From NCBI GenBank assembly GCA_028456385.1, contig JALNQF010000074.1:124001-188000 (forward strand): a stretch of 64,000 nucleotides of DNA, given 5' to 3'. The DNA is from Ophiosphaerella korrae (lineage: Eukaryota > Ascomycota > Dothideomycetes > Pleosporales > Phaeosphaeriaceae). Positions 11,416-22,461 of this stretch are shown here, in pieces (within the stretch, counting starts at the first letter, position 1; each line of letters begins with the position of its first letter). A model generated the notes under the pieces. It was not told where the DNA came from. It did no database searches and saw only the letters and a program-made list of their open reading frames with translations. The position numbers and the translations under genes were made by a program.

Positions 11416-13072
11416 TGTAACGTGGAGATCAGGTGCTTGGGGGAGAAAGCTTGAGGCGGTCGTCAATCATTGCTGGCCGTTGCACCGTCACGAGGTGTGG
11501 AGAGCTGGGCGGAAGGCGCGAGGAACGGGCCGACTGTGGCTCCGGGCTTGCTGAGCAGGGGGAATTGCTGCTGTAAGTCCCAAGGTGGCCCAGATGAACG
11601 ATGCAGCATGCAGCCCGCAGCCCGCAGCCCGCTCTCGTCATCCGAGACTACGCTGATTTGCTCTCGGCCGTGAGGATGCCATGTATCGATGCTGCTGTCG
11701 AATGTCCTCTGTAATGGGGATGCGGCAGCTGTTCCGGCTCACCATGTCAAAACTCGACTGGCAACGGGCTATTCCTACGCAGCATCCTGGCATCCTGTCG
11801 AGCATGCCGGATTACGTTAGTGGGCTGGGTTGATAGCTGCCATTGCTGTGCCATGTACCATGATACTGTCTAATCATGTGCCACTACTACAGCAGCGAGA
11901 GTCGCGATATTGCTCGGCGCGCAATGCCTGTGTCTGCCACGTGGAGTAGCACTGGCACTACCCGAGCCACCAGCCTAGTGTGGGTGTACACCGTCTTGTG
12001 CCTCTTGCATCTGCCCTGTCGAGTCGTCGTCGCCTTGACTCTGCCTTCACATGCAACCCGCCACCCCGCCGGTCGCCAGCCGTCAGTCGCCAGCGCCGGC
12101 CGGTGTTGGTCTCCCTTCTGTCACGTCGACCTGGCGAAACAAGGTCAAACCGCCGGCCACCGCTTCACTTGACAGAAGCACTCGAGGCGTGCTTCTAGCG
12201 CCGCCCCGTTGACTCGCTCAGGTTCGTGTTGGCGCTACTACTTACCATGGGATGGGGGTTCCGGCTTGTTCCCGATGGCCCGGGTCTGCGCAACTGGCGT
12301 ATTGGCGCCGGCAGGCTAACGCTGAAGGCTGTCCTCGCTCGCGCTCACAAGCGACGATGCCGCTCGACTCGCTGTGCGCAAATGATCCCCCTAGGACACG
12401 ACTCCTGGAGCGCTCCTTGCTGCGCAACCAGGTGCTGCCGCCGCCTGTTTGGCGCGCGGAACACGGTCTGTCCTACTCCGGGCCTGGTGACGGATGGTGG
12501 CAGCAGTAGCAGCAGTAGCAGCAGCTTGGACCTGGCTCTGGCGTCCAGCACATCAATCGATGCCGGTGCCTGCGCTGCACCAGTCCAACCATGTCGCTAC
12601 ACCCACACTGCTGAGCCCTGCCAAGTCCAGGGTACTGCCGACTATTAATCGATGCCTTGCTGCCAATCCCGTCTGTCTTGCAAACCACTGTCGCCCTCCA
12701 TCCTGAGAGCCGTCCCATCGCTGCCCTCCGCTGCTCTCTTCGCCCTTATCGATAACCGCTGGCAAAAAATTCTCCTGCACCCAGCCTCGCCGCACAGCCT
12801 GCATAGCCACAGGCACATCATGTACGTCCACCACACGTGCCAAATGCTCTCTTTCGTCTTCGGCTGACCCGATCCCGAAGCGACTACGTAGACCAACCTC
12901 CGCTTCACATCACATCCCCCGATTCCCCGTCAGCCTGCTCCTCGGAACTATCGGCCCTTTTGCTCAGCTAGGTGGGCTGTTTTGAGCCGCTCGACCTTCT
13001 GTGGCATACGCCGCCACAGAAGGCAAGAACAATTCCTGTTCCTGTTCCTGCTGCCTTTCTGATCCTCCAAAC
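11416..13072. other. divergent promoter region of EMC1 and RSR1
   Basis: A 1.6 kb spacer between divergently transcribed genes. It is GC-rich and carries a short GCAGTA-type repeat near 12500-12525 and CT-rich tracts before the RSR1 ATG. Several long overlapping frames on both strands are composition artefacts. Confidence 0.5.
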
Positions 13073-13946
13073 ATGTCGCAGCGAGAGTATCACATAGTTG
13101 TTCTGGGGTCCGGTAGGTAGAAAAGTTTCCATCACCAACTAGACAACAGCTGACAATTGTGGCGCACCAGGTGGAGTGGGGAAAAGCTGTCTCACAGGTA
13201 CGTGGCCAGTACATTGAGCCTTCATCTTGCGGTTGCTAACCTGGTGCAGCGCAGTTTGTACAGAACGTCTGGATAGAGAGCTATGATCCTACCATTGAAG
13301 ATTCATATCGAAAGGCGATTGATGTTGATGTTTGTCGCCCGAAGCACATCTAGCTGTCCCTCACTGACTGCTCTAGGGCCGTCATGTGATGCTTGAAATT
13401 CTGGACACAGCAGGCACCGAGCAGTTCAGTAGGTCACCTGCCATCTCCTAAAGTAACACACGCTAACACCCTTCAGCTGCTATGAGGTACTTCCTCAACC
13501 CTCGATTCGGTCTCAAATATCTCACAAATCCCAGGGAACTATACATGAAAACTGGCCAGGGATTTCTCCTAGTTTTCAGTATAACCTCGCAATCCTCATT
13601 CTATGAGCTAGCAGAGCTGCGTGAGCAGATTCGACGAATAAAAGAGGACGATAGCGTGCCAATGGTTCTCATCGGAAACAAGTCAGACTTGGAAGATGAT
13701 AGGGCAATTCCACGACCGCGAGCATTCGCAATATCACGTGACTGGGGCGTTCCCTACTTCGAGACTAGCGCAAGGAGGCGAGCAAATGTGGACGAAGCCT
13801 TTGTTGATCTGTGCAGACAAATCATTCTCAAAGACCAGGCAAACCGTCGAAACCAACGTCCTGATCCCAGGGCTGGTCCAAGAGCGGGAAGACCGCGCCC
13901 GCGCGACAAACGGCACAATCGCCGCCCGCATTGCACAATTCTTTGA
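13073..13946 (+). CDS. RSR1: Ras-family GTPase, Rap1/Rsr1 (Bud1) type
   Basis: Six exons: 13073-13112, 13171-13197, 13250-13329, 13377-13428, 13477-13486 and 13535-13946, giving 206 residues. All junctions have GT donors and YAG acceptors. The P-loop is GSGGVGKS (12-19), switch [12 protein letters not shown], and DTAGTEQF carries Thr where Ras has Gln61, the hallmark of Rap proteins. GNKSD and ETSA complete the G boxes. The basic C-terminus ends in CTIL, a CAAX box whose final Leu predicts geranylgeranylation, so it acts at the plasma membrane. Rsr1 directs bud-site or polarity-site selection through the Cdc24/Cdc42 module. Intron 5 (13487-13534) is 48 nt, in frame and stop-free, so retention would insert 16 residues after TAMR; exon 5 is only 10 nt. 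The gene is intact. Confidence 0.95.
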
Positions 13947-15571
13947 GTTACGATACCCAACGAAAGCCAGGGTCCTGGCACTGTGCCTGCTGGACCAGGC
14001 TTCCCTTCTTCATATCGCTCCTTGACGCACTTTTTTTTCAAACACCAGATTTACATTATAGATATAGAGGAACCGCTCGCTGCGGAATATCATCCCGTTT
14101 GTTCCATATCAGCATCCATGTGCAGTGTTTCAATGTGACCAGATTGGACACTCATTTACGAGCCTAGGACCTATTGAAGCCTTCCACTATAATGCGACTC
14201 GTTGTCAAAGTGAAAATCGACCATGACAAGTTTTACGAGCTAACACAGTGAACCACACCACTAGCGACGATGTTAGCGTACAGACATCGATCAGTTCCCT
14301 GATTTGTCGATTGAACGCAGGAACGCTCGAATGAGCACCATACGAGTCATACACCTGCATCGAACCCTGTGTTATCTCACACACCTCTTGCGATTCATAC
14401 AAACAGATATACGCTAAGTTCAACCTCAAACACTGCTGCCCAACTACATACTTGCTGTGTCCTACTCTTATCAGAATCTTCCAAACTCACTCCACGCCAC
14501 TGCAACGCGCGACTCGACCTATGCATTCCATGAACCGTGGTTATCGGCCCTAGTCCCCGGACAAACACCGGGTAATCTCAGGCCGCGCCTTCATGCGTAA
14601 CAGCTGCCGTCATAGCCTCTGTGACGAGTTTAGGGGAATGTTCCTCCGAGACTTCGAAACATGTATCAACAACCCAAACTCATGTACCCCGCACGATTCG
14701 TCGGGTAAATGCTTCAGTATAGGCAGGCTCCAGTGCAGCCACAGCCGCATCCGCCACATACCATCAGGATGGCTCAGGATTCAATCAGCTATAACCAGAT
14801 AGTCATATTGACCAAGGAGAGAGGACAGGACAATAAGATTTTTCATCCTGAGTTATGGGGGGGGGGGGGCTCTGGAGATGTCAAGTCATTAGGTATTGGC
14901 GAATGACAGATTCTGTCTCCAAAATTCAAACAACCTTCGACTGCATTGATATTACTTCCACGAAAGGGTTAAAGTAAAGTTGCTTTATAGCGTTTGAAAC
15001 ACAAGACAAACACCGCTTAAAGAACGGTTATAAAATGCTTTTTGAATACTGCAAGGACTTCCCTGCTTCTCAGCGTAAGTGCCGCAAGATGCGAAGCGAA
15101 CTGTGCTTTCGGTCTCATATTGATATGCATCGGCCCTACGAAGAAAAACAAAACAAACTTGGGGGCCAATATGGAAGACTATGACAACCAACAAAGCCGA
15201 AGGCAAGCGTAGAAGACAAAGTACCCGAAACCTTCCTCAGGAGTGAAGAAATGGCAAGTGAACCTTGAAGTTGAAGTAGAGACTGTGTCATAGTGCCGAA
15301 AGAAGTAGGCAAGATACACGTTGCAAGATGTTTGTTTGGCCTGTTCTTTTCTTTTTCAAAGGCAACAGCAAGCGAGAGTCGACGTAAAAAATGGCTCGCT
15401 CCGGGAAGGACACAGTAATCGCGGATAGATTACTATCAGTGATCCGGCTGAGGGCGGCCCTACTAGTAGAGTATCTACATTGGGGTTGAATCGCGACGCA
15501 TGACCTGAAATACGCAACTTGCGCCCACTTGGTTGCGTCTAATGTTACGTGCTTGGCTCAGGAGAAGGTAA
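13947..15571. other. intergenic region, no gene recognised
   Basis: Contains the RSR1 3' side and the distal upstream region of the Grg1-like gene. A 13-base G run lies at 14857-14869. The 131-codon minus-strand frame at 15475-15870 overlaps the Grg1-like promoter and has no protein features. Confidence 0.4.
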
Positions 15572-15631
15572 GCGGGGGGTTGCGGACGAGCAATGACGTA
15601 GGCGGTCGTGCACGAGCCAGCGCTCGCGGGG
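15572..15631 (+). promoter_or_regulatory. two GCGGGG sites (CreA/SYGGRG-type) upstream of the Grg1-like gene
   Basis: GCGGGG occurs at 15572-15577 and 15626-15631, both matching the SYGGRG consensus bound by the carbon-catabolite repressor CreA. A glucose-repressible gene lies 420-480 bases downstream, so repression through these sites is plausible, but short motifs like this also occur by chance. Confidence 0.35.
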
Positions 15632-15889
15632 CAGAAAGGGCAATTGGGCCACGATCTGGATCGCAGATGAGTGAATTGGGTTAAGATATGTACTGGTCCG
15701 CATGGGGAAAAGTGGTGATTCCCATGGGAATCTACGATCGTCATCGTTATGTCACCTTGTGCCTTGCGTTTCCCGGTACATTCACACTGGTTTAGCATAG
15801 TCACATGCTGCATGCGCGACCGACTCTCTCCTACAGCTATGACGTGCGATATCACGATCGCGTCTTCCAACTGTTCGTTCTTGTTTGCG

Positions 15890-15897
15890 TGACGTCA
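15890..15897 (+). promoter_or_regulatory. TGACGTCA palindrome (CRE/ATF-type) in the Grg1-like promoter
   Basis: A perfect eight-base CRE-type bZIP site, inside the ten-base palindrome GTGACGTCAC, lies about 155 bases before the ATG. An identical TGACGTCA is found at 16583-16590, downstream of the same gene. In fungi such sites bind Atf1/AtfA-type stress regulators. Confidence 0.45.
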
Positions 15898-16050
15898 CAG
15901 GCAATTGCTGCCTCTCTCACCAGTGCTCCCCAGGTACTTAAACGACCGGCTCCCTCTGCCGCAACACTTCATCACACAGCTCACCTTCAGCCTCAACTTC
16001 AACTTCACACTCAACTTCCTCAAATAGCCAACCACAAACCTCACATCAAA

Positions 16051-16320
16051 ATGTCTGCTCCCAACGCCAACGCACCCAATGAGGGCATTGTCGGCCAGGC
16101 CGTCAACAGCGTCAAGAACGCCGCCAACTACGTCTCCGAGACCATCCAGGGCCAGTCCTCCGAGGCCTCCAAGGAGGACAACAAGCAACAGGCCAAGGGC
16201 AACATCCCCGGACAAGATGGCATTACCGACCGCGTCTCTGGTGCCTTCAGCGCTGCTGGCGACAAGATCGACCAGTCCAAGCACGAGGGCTCTGCCGAGG
16301 CCAACAAACATTCCATCTAA
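16051..16320 (+). CDS. Grg1-like glucose-repressible small protein
   Basis: A single-exon frame of 89 residues starts at ATG 16051 in the context CAAAATGTC and follows a CT/CA-rich leader. The core VKNAANYVSETIQG followed by SKE and K-rich blocks resembles Neurospora Grg-1/Ccg-1, a small hydrophilic protein induced by glucose starvation, clock and stress. The rest (GNIPGQDGITDRVSGAFSAAGDKIDQSKHEG) is charged, helical-looking and devoid of Cys and Trp, as in LEA-like protectants. Putative CreA sites and a CRE palindrome upstream agree with carbon and stress control. An AATAAA signal lies near 16496. A possible 3' UTR intron (GTAAGC near 16361 to TAG near 16401) is only inference. The Arg-rich overlapping frame in another phase is a shadow. 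Confidence 0.85.
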   Translation: MSAPNANAPNEGIVGQAVNSVKNAANYVSETIQGQSSEASKEDNKQQAKGNIPGQDGITDRVSGAFSAAGDKIDQSKHEGSAEANKHSI

Positions 16321-16859
16321 GCTGATGCTTGATTGAGATACCTGGTTCGACTTCCACTTTGGTAAGCTTTTCTTGATGAATGTGTGGGGCATGGCTGATT
16401 AGTGAAGGTTCAGAACGACTTTACGATGACGATGCTGTGAGCAATGTGCTCCGGCTGGATTCAACCGTACCATAATATAATGGACATGAGATACCAATAA
16501 ACTACATTCATCATCAATTATCTTGTTTGTGCGTTTTGCTGTGACTGTTGTTGTTGTTGTAACCATTGTGCCTGCTAGTTCGTGACGTCACTACACTACC
16601 ATACGCTCTGACGAGGTAAGCCATGGCAGCACCCATAGCCCGGCTGACAGTAGCATGTAGATTGCAATCCCAAGCCTTATTGGTAGCCGAATAGTTTCAA
16701 CTACTGAGAACAAAATCATAACACTTTGACATATAGAGCACGCGAAGTAATTCAAGGTGCAACCCCTAGTCTATTACTCCCTTTGCCATAAGCTCCAATT
16801 TGTAGAACAGGCGAATGCGAAGCCGAAGCCTACACGAAGAGGCTGATACCCCAGCAACA
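16321..16859. other. 3' flank of the Grg1-like gene
   Basis: Includes a poly(A) signal near 16496, a (GTT)n-like run near 16545-16560 and the second TGACGTCA at 16583-16590. No gene. Confidence 0.5.
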
Positions 16860-18298
16860 TTAACTTGAGCTCTTCGGCAGATCCGGCGGAGGAGGCGGTT
16901 GCGGTGGTGGATCAACAGGCTTTGGCCTAACATCTTTTGGATCGACATCAACATCGTGATGATTCTTCTCAATCACACGGCCATCTGCTATACCAGTTAG
17001 CTTCTCACCGTTCTGATCAACACCAGAAACATCAAGTCTGCTAAGCCCGTACGAGCCAAACTGCGGGTCCAGCACCGCTGCATTCTTGCCAGGTATACTG
17101 TTCAGCAACATCCGGTGGTCCTTTGTGTGGTCTACGATAACATTGTTTTGTTCTCGCGCGCCTTGAAAATACTTCTCGGTCCTTTCTGCACTAGCGTTAG
17201 CCTCTTGCATAGATGATATATGGGCGGGCTGTACTTGCCGTTGATTTGGTCCCATTCAGAGACGTTGCCGTCTGTTGGGGTGCCTAGATCTAGGCTCTGC
17301 CATGTTATGCTACGCCGCCATCCATAACTTCCAAGGCGAGCAGGCCACCAGTGGCAGTGCGTGCAACGTCCCCAGGTGTCCTTTATACCTCGGAGGTCCT
17401 GCTCGACTTAAGCATTTCATGCCCCGAACACAGCTCATGTCGATACAGGGGAAACTCACAACAATCAGTCTACCGACTCGAACGAAATTCTCCTTATCGG
17501 CCAAAATAGCCCATTTGGTACCCAGCCCCTTTGTACAAACAGTAAGCAGTGAATGTGTAGCAAGGCTTCTCAGGCCATGCCAGAAGAGCTTCTCGCCTAG
17601 CTCCTTTCGCTTGACAAAATGCCTCAATGACCCAAATTTCTTGTGCATACGGTGGAGCACTACACGGCACTTGTTCAGAGTATCCTGCTCTCGACGAAGA
17701 GCGCCTATCTTGTCCTTGATGCGGGCCTTCTTTTCGCTCCGCCCCCGCACCTGACGCCGGATGCGCGCCTGGCGTTTCCGCTCCATTTCTTCTTGGTGCT
17801 GGCTCTCGCGGCGCCGGCTTCTCTCTGCCATTCCCTCTCCCGCTCCTTTTCTCGTTCGCGCTCGAGCTCCCGCTGTCGCTTCGTCTCTTTTTCCCTTTTT
17901 TTTGATGCGGCGTTCGCTTTAGGCCAGCCATGCATAATCTGACACTAATGATTTCCTCGTGTCCTTCCTGCGCCCTTCAGGATAGCTATATGCTGGTGCA
18001 GCAATATTGCCGCTGCCAGAGGGCCCAGAGCTGTTCGCGTATTCCCATGCCTGGCCCAGTACTTTTTGGGTAGAAGGCTGCTCTAGAAACGTTCCGAGCC
18101 AGGACATGATACCGATGGTTTGGGGAACAGCGTGATATTCGAAATGTCGGTCCCGATGAATTCCTCTGGGACTAGATCATCTTCACTGTCCTTTCTGGGG
18201 ACTTCGTGGTTTTCGATGGCCCGCTTTTGTTTGTTTGTCGTGGTCTGAATGTACTTGGCACATTGTGTTATTACTTGTGGAGTAAATCTAGCCCGCAT
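16860..18298 (-). pseudogene. broken multi-exon gene for a basic coiled-coil protein, unknown function
   Basis: Three collinear minus-strand segments read as parts of one protein. The first (18298-18110) contains CAKYIQTTTNKQKRAIENH and EEFIGTDISNITLFPKP. The second (18107-17922) contains WLGTFLEQPSTQKVLGQAWE. The third (17918 to about 17460) is strongly basic, with KARIKDKIGALRREQDTLN then LHRMHKKFGSLRHF, and looks like a coiled coil plus a folded block. Segments two and three share one reading frame and are separated only by the TAA at 17919-17921 (a CAA-to-TAA change would explain it). A frameshift lies between segments one and two near 18107. An exon ending in a Pro-rich tail (17195-16860) follows after one or more introns, one probably bounded by a CTAAC branch near 17192. 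I do not recognise the family. Confidence 0.45.
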
Positions 18299-19201
18299 CT
18301 CAAGTCACAGTCATATCGTATGACAATCATTCTTGGTCTGGCTGCATGATTCCTTGGTCGTTATCTTCATGCAAGCTACTTCTCGTTGTCACTCTGGTTC
18401 AGCTATGACTGAAAATTTTATTCAGCAGATGACAAAGGCTATGGAGCGACCACCCTACTTCACTAGACCCGAATACTGTTGAGAATAACTACAGATCTAA
18501 TATTTAATTATCCTACAATGTTTTATAGACAGCTAGCCGTACAAGGAACCTGGGATGACTGATATCTACGCTTGCTCAGCTGAACAAGGCTGCACAATCG
18601 ATCAGCTAGCTCCTGATTTGGCTTCGTTCCTCGACCAACCGAGCCCCATTGATACCAAATATCGACAGCACCTTAATTTGGTTGAAGAATCGAATTACGT
18701 GATATCGTAGCATTTGGCTTTGGCTCTATGGCCAACGCCCCGCCGGCGCGACGAAAAACCCCTAATTATCTAGGCAACGTATCTTCCAATATCACGTTGT
18801 GCTTAGTTATTACATCTGAGCCTTTGATCATATGCTGATTTCCAGACCTAGGTTTTAACGGCTTAGAATGGCTGCGGAAAATCACTTTGCCGGATCCGGT
18901 AACTAACCCCGTTGTGACGATATTAATTTATACTTCGTAAGAATTTAGCAGGCGGACCGGTCCGTTTAGACCGTTTGGACCGCATATTCGGAGCATGAAC
19001 TACCCTCGTGTAGCCGAAAACCCAACTCAACCATTTCAGCCTACCTGGGCCATCTTGAAAATTCTTTAACAGCCTCACTAACCTTTGGACTTTTCATCGA
19101 ATACCGAGAGGTTGTGGCGCTTCTGCCCACGGCTCGGCTACCGTGCCTCGCGTTCGCTGGCACAGGGCTACCCTAATGAACTCTAGGCCCTGGTCCCAAA
19201 T
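18299..19201. other. intergenic, decayed
   Basis: No gene. A perfect 12-base palindrome CGGACCGGTCCG sits at 18953-18964, next to two further CCGTTT(A/G)GACCG-like repeats. CGG-type triplets of this kind are bound by zinc-cluster factors, but nothing shows use here. Confidence 0.35.
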
Positions 19202-20330
19202 ATGTCGTTTGGATTCTCCGTTAGAGATTTCCTCGCCGCGGGAAAGCTCATCCACAATGTCACCGAAAGCCTTCAGGACATCGGCGGTGCGAAGTCCGAA
19301 TACCAGGAGCTCATCTGCGAATTCCGCAGCCTCGAAAAAGCACTTCGGCATCTAGATAACTTGTAAAGCGACTCCCCGAGTCAGGACAGGACCATTCAAA
19401 GCATCAAGTTCGCAGCGCTCAGCTGTCGGCAGCCACTTGAGCAGTTCCTAGCCAAAATCAAGAAATTCGATAGCACTTTGGATGTGTGGGCAAAAGGCCA
19501 AACGTCCAGGAGCATCGTTCGGAAGATTCGTTGGGGCTTTAGTATGAAGAGTGAAGTCACTAGGTTGCAAGGGTATTTGGATCTTCACATTGCCACCATC
19601 AACATGCTTCTTGCGGAGCACAGCTTGGAAAAGATGAGTTTGGCGCAGAGGGGAGCAAATTCAGACAGTTTCTAGGTTCGCGAGAGGCTTGATATAGCAC
19701 AATAAGTTATTGAACGAACTGGAAATACTGTTATAGGACAAGTGGCCCTGATTCAACACACCCATACCACAATGAGAAGTCTGACGAACATGATATGTGG
19801 TGAATTACGGACGTCTTGGAGATCATGGGGTCAAATGGTAGCACAACTTTGGTAAGTATACTCTGATCTCAGACCTCGTAGTTCCACTGATTACTCTTTG
19901 AAACCTTTCTAGGTAGTGTCAAGCTTACCCCTGGATTGATTAAGCAACATTGAGAGCTTCGACAACTAAATAATCCTCGCAGTGTATCCATGCAAAAGAT
20001 ATACGGCGTCGTTCTTGAAATCAAGGTATCAACAACTCCCGTCGATACCCACTTCACTTTTTTTCAAACACCACTAGTGTGTGAAAATGCTCTTGGGTTT
20101 AAATTTCCAATACCCTCAGAATGAGACTATGGAATAGTGGAAAATCATATCCGATACCGTTTCAGGGAGGGCATTCGATTTAGAGATGTCCAGGTAGGAA
20201 ACTGGGAATTATTCAAGACCAAGAATAGTGAAGAGGTCATCGTTCACTCGGCTGCTTCCCGGGCTAGATGGCAATAATTGTGGCCACACCTATACTGAGT
20301 GACCAGACTTGCCCGATTTTTAGCTGTCGG
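19202..20330 (+). pseudogene. relic of a fungal helical-domain/ubiquitin-like (ULD) protein
   Basis: The frame opens with MSFGFSVRDFLAAGKL and continues through KSEYQELICEFRSLEKALRHL, an N-terminal helical domain common in fungal accessory proteins. It is then cut by the TAA at 19364-19366 and resumes in the same frame as IKFAALSCRQPLEQFLAKIKKF to 19675. After further damage, 20060-20260 reads in pieces as ALGFKFPIP, RYRFREG and GNWELF, which matches the fungal ubiquitin-like domain of these proteins. Many stops and small shifts are present, and splice remnants (GTAAGT near 19854, TAG near 19913) are visible. These proteins are of uncertain function and often vary between isolates. The PAH-domain relic immediately downstream on the same strand may be the C-terminal part of the same gene. 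Confidence 0.6.
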
Positions 20331-20449
20331 TCACATGAAACAACTCTTGCTCCTGCAGGAGGCCGAATTTGATAAGCAGCAGAGCCACCATAAGTTTTAG
20401 AAGGGCTGACTCAAATCGGAAGTTGCACGTGTGGAGCCTACTTCAGCCG

Positions 20450-21223
20450 CGCGACTAAAAAGCGCATCGGGCTCGAAGCCCTCGACGAGGCGATTGACTC
20501 GAAATCGTCCGAAACCACCTGCGGCGGAGCGTACAGCGATTCGAGTTCCTCGCATCGGGGCGAAGGTGTGCAGAATGATCCCATCTTACAGAGCGAACAG
20601 GATGGGTTGAAGAATGTCCAGTGGAGCGAGGAAGAGGATCTTGGACCTGGCTCTTCGGACGATGAATCAGAGATGGAATTTACGTAAGTATCTCTAGTAT
20701 GATATTTGTAGGGAGAAGGGGGCTAACTGTACTGTCTCCAGTGGGAAAAATGATATACTCCTTTCATCGAATTTGCCAGATGGTCAGCGCGAGCTGATTT
20801 TGGACGATGCGCTTTCGTACCTCGACCAGGTTAAGGCCACCTTTTGGGCAAAACCTGTGAAATACAACGTATTCCTGGACATAATGAAGGATTTCAAGAC
20901 GGGCAGGACTGATACATCGGGGGTAATGGCCTTGATTATGGACTTGTTCTCTGGAGAAAACGGTTCTACTTGATGGATTAAATACCTTTCTTCCACCTGG
21001 TTATAAATTCCAAATCGACCTACATTTGGAATCTCATACTGTTCGGGTGACGACTCCTGATGATATTATTCAGCCTTCATTGATAGGGCCAAAGAGGGAG
21101 CAACTAGATGAACTGGACAGTCGGGACTCAAATTTCACCGAAGATGCCATAGAATTAATTGATCCACGTAAAAAAAAGGCAAAAGAAGCGTCACTGAGGT
21201 TATATACCAGCGGGCTCAGATAA
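20450..21223 (+). pseudogene. broken gene with a Sin3-type paired amphipathic helix (PAH) domain
   Basis: An acidic, Ser-rich segment (20450-20682) is joined by a good intron (GTAAGT at 20683, acceptor CTCCAG at 20741) to a frame that contains ALSYLDQVKATF, YNVFLDIMKDFK, DTSGVMALIMDLFSG. This is the PAH fold used by Sin3 to dock repressors. The expected next block, GLNTFLPPGYKFQIDLH, is present but in another frame, so a one-base frameshift lies near 20955-20970. The shifted frame runs on to 21223. The first domain half is well conserved, so inactivation may be recent. Whether it was a separate PAH protein or the 3' half of the ubiquitin-like gene upstream cannot be settled from this copy. 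Confidence 0.6.
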
Positions 21224-21394
21224 GCCTCAGGTGGATCCTTATCGATAACTAGCAGGCGCGACGAACCAATTCGTTGTACATTAGATCATGTCTCTCTTGA
21301 TGACTTTATCAACGCTTACAGAGTATGGATATGCTACCAAGATATTATTTGATAAGCAGACCCTCCTTTAAGATTAGAATCGATTCTTATCTAA

Positions 21395-21718
21395 GATTAA
21401 CAATGAAGTTAAAGTTTGCCGATTGGCTAGATCAGTGGTCCTAGGAAAGGCGAAGGAAATAGGTTTTGAGGACCTTAAGGAAGCATGAGCAAAGCGCACT
21501 GCGAAAGATAAAGCTAAGGTAGCTAAAGGCAAGGGGAAACGCAGTCGCCCGCACAAAAAATCCTGCGCCGGACGCAGCAGCAGATGCAATTCGGCAAGAG
21601 GAGGTTGTGGTAGATTCATTGGCACTGGAGGGCAAGGTAGTACGGCTGAGTGAGGCTGGACCTGCAAGACCTCTATTTCCATGGATGGCTCCAGTAAGCG
21701 AAAATGTATTGGGATAGT
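21395..21718 (+). mobile_element. C-terminal relic of a Fot1/pogo-type transposase
   Basis: The forward frame gives VVLGKAKEIGFEDLKEA, a TGA, then AKRTAKDKAKVAKGKGKRSR, and after a frameshift VVRLSEAGPARPLFPWMAPV. This is the Lys-rich tail that follows the DDE domain in fungal pogo-class transposases (consensus GKAKVMSYEDLEKARA...KGKRGRKRK...). The catalytic part is absent. It marks an old insertion next to the broken PAH gene. Confidence 0.6.
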
Positions 21719-22461
21719 TTTGTTGCTCAAAGGCAGTCTCTTATGCTAGGAGTTGCAGTATAATTAACTACCGTATTTAAGGCTTAGATAATGCATTACG
21801 CATCCTCTGCGACAGGTCGTGTCGGTGCGTATCATCGCTAGCGCGGAACAGCCTTGCCCAACTCCCAGTTGCAGCAGCGTTCAGCCACAGCAGCCTTCTC
21901 AGCCTCGCCGCCACTCAAGATGAATGGCATCGTCTTTCGCGAACGCAGTAAGAGCCTCCAGCCGCAAGTACTGTTGCAGGTGGCCATCATGCATGGAATC
22001 GCGCTGGGTTTCGAGCGTATGGTCAATGTCAGCCTCTCACTATCCTGAACAGATCTGAAGTAATTGCTGCGAAAGAATTCTGGCGTATAAAAAGTGTGTA
22101 GTTAGCTGTGCATTTAGGGGTCTTCTAGGACGTTTTGATGCCGAGGCGTTACCGTGACGACCACGTCACAGAGCCGACATAGCTGTAATTTTTTTCGGTT
22201 CCAGGATTACAAGTTGTTCGGTAGTGATCAAGGCATCGTGCATACCGGTTACTATAGCGACTACAACCGCGGTGGTGGATTTGTGATGACCCCAAGTTAA
22301 AATGCCAGCAATGACTCGCGCCACAAGGTGGTTTTCGCGACGGGTGGATACATTATTAGTCTACCATAATCATCACACACAGAAAGAAGCATACTTTCAA
22401 AGCCATCAAATTTCAAACTAAAAATATACATCAGGCGCGCAGAGGCGCAGAGGCGCAGAGG
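21719..22461. other. intergenic, no gene supported
   Basis: Two overlapping 60-codon frames around 21838-22048 have no features. Three tandem GCGCAGAGG-like units lie at 22436-22460, just beyond the MARVEL gene stop. Confidence 0.4.

Noticed and set aside
12226..12648. 140-codon frame in the EMC1/RSR1 spacer
   Set aside because: GC-rich chance frame in a divergent promoter; several overlapping frames of equal length exist on both strands.
13487..13534. Extra 16 residues in RSR1 read from genomic DNA
   Set aside because: They are encoded by a 48-nt intron with GTAC/CCAG ends; removing it gives the universal [11 protein letters not shown] sequence.
14857..14869. 13-base G run as a structured element
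   Set aside because: A single homopolymer run does not define a quadruplex or gene; it is also prone to assembly error.
15475..15870. 131-codon minus-strand frame beside the Grg1-like gene
   Set aside because: It overlaps the Grg1-like promoter, has no domain, helix pattern or introns, and its composition follows the DNA, not a protein.
21838..22048. Small overlapping frames on both strands
   Set aside because: No start context, homology pattern or splice signals; they lie beside a transposase relic.
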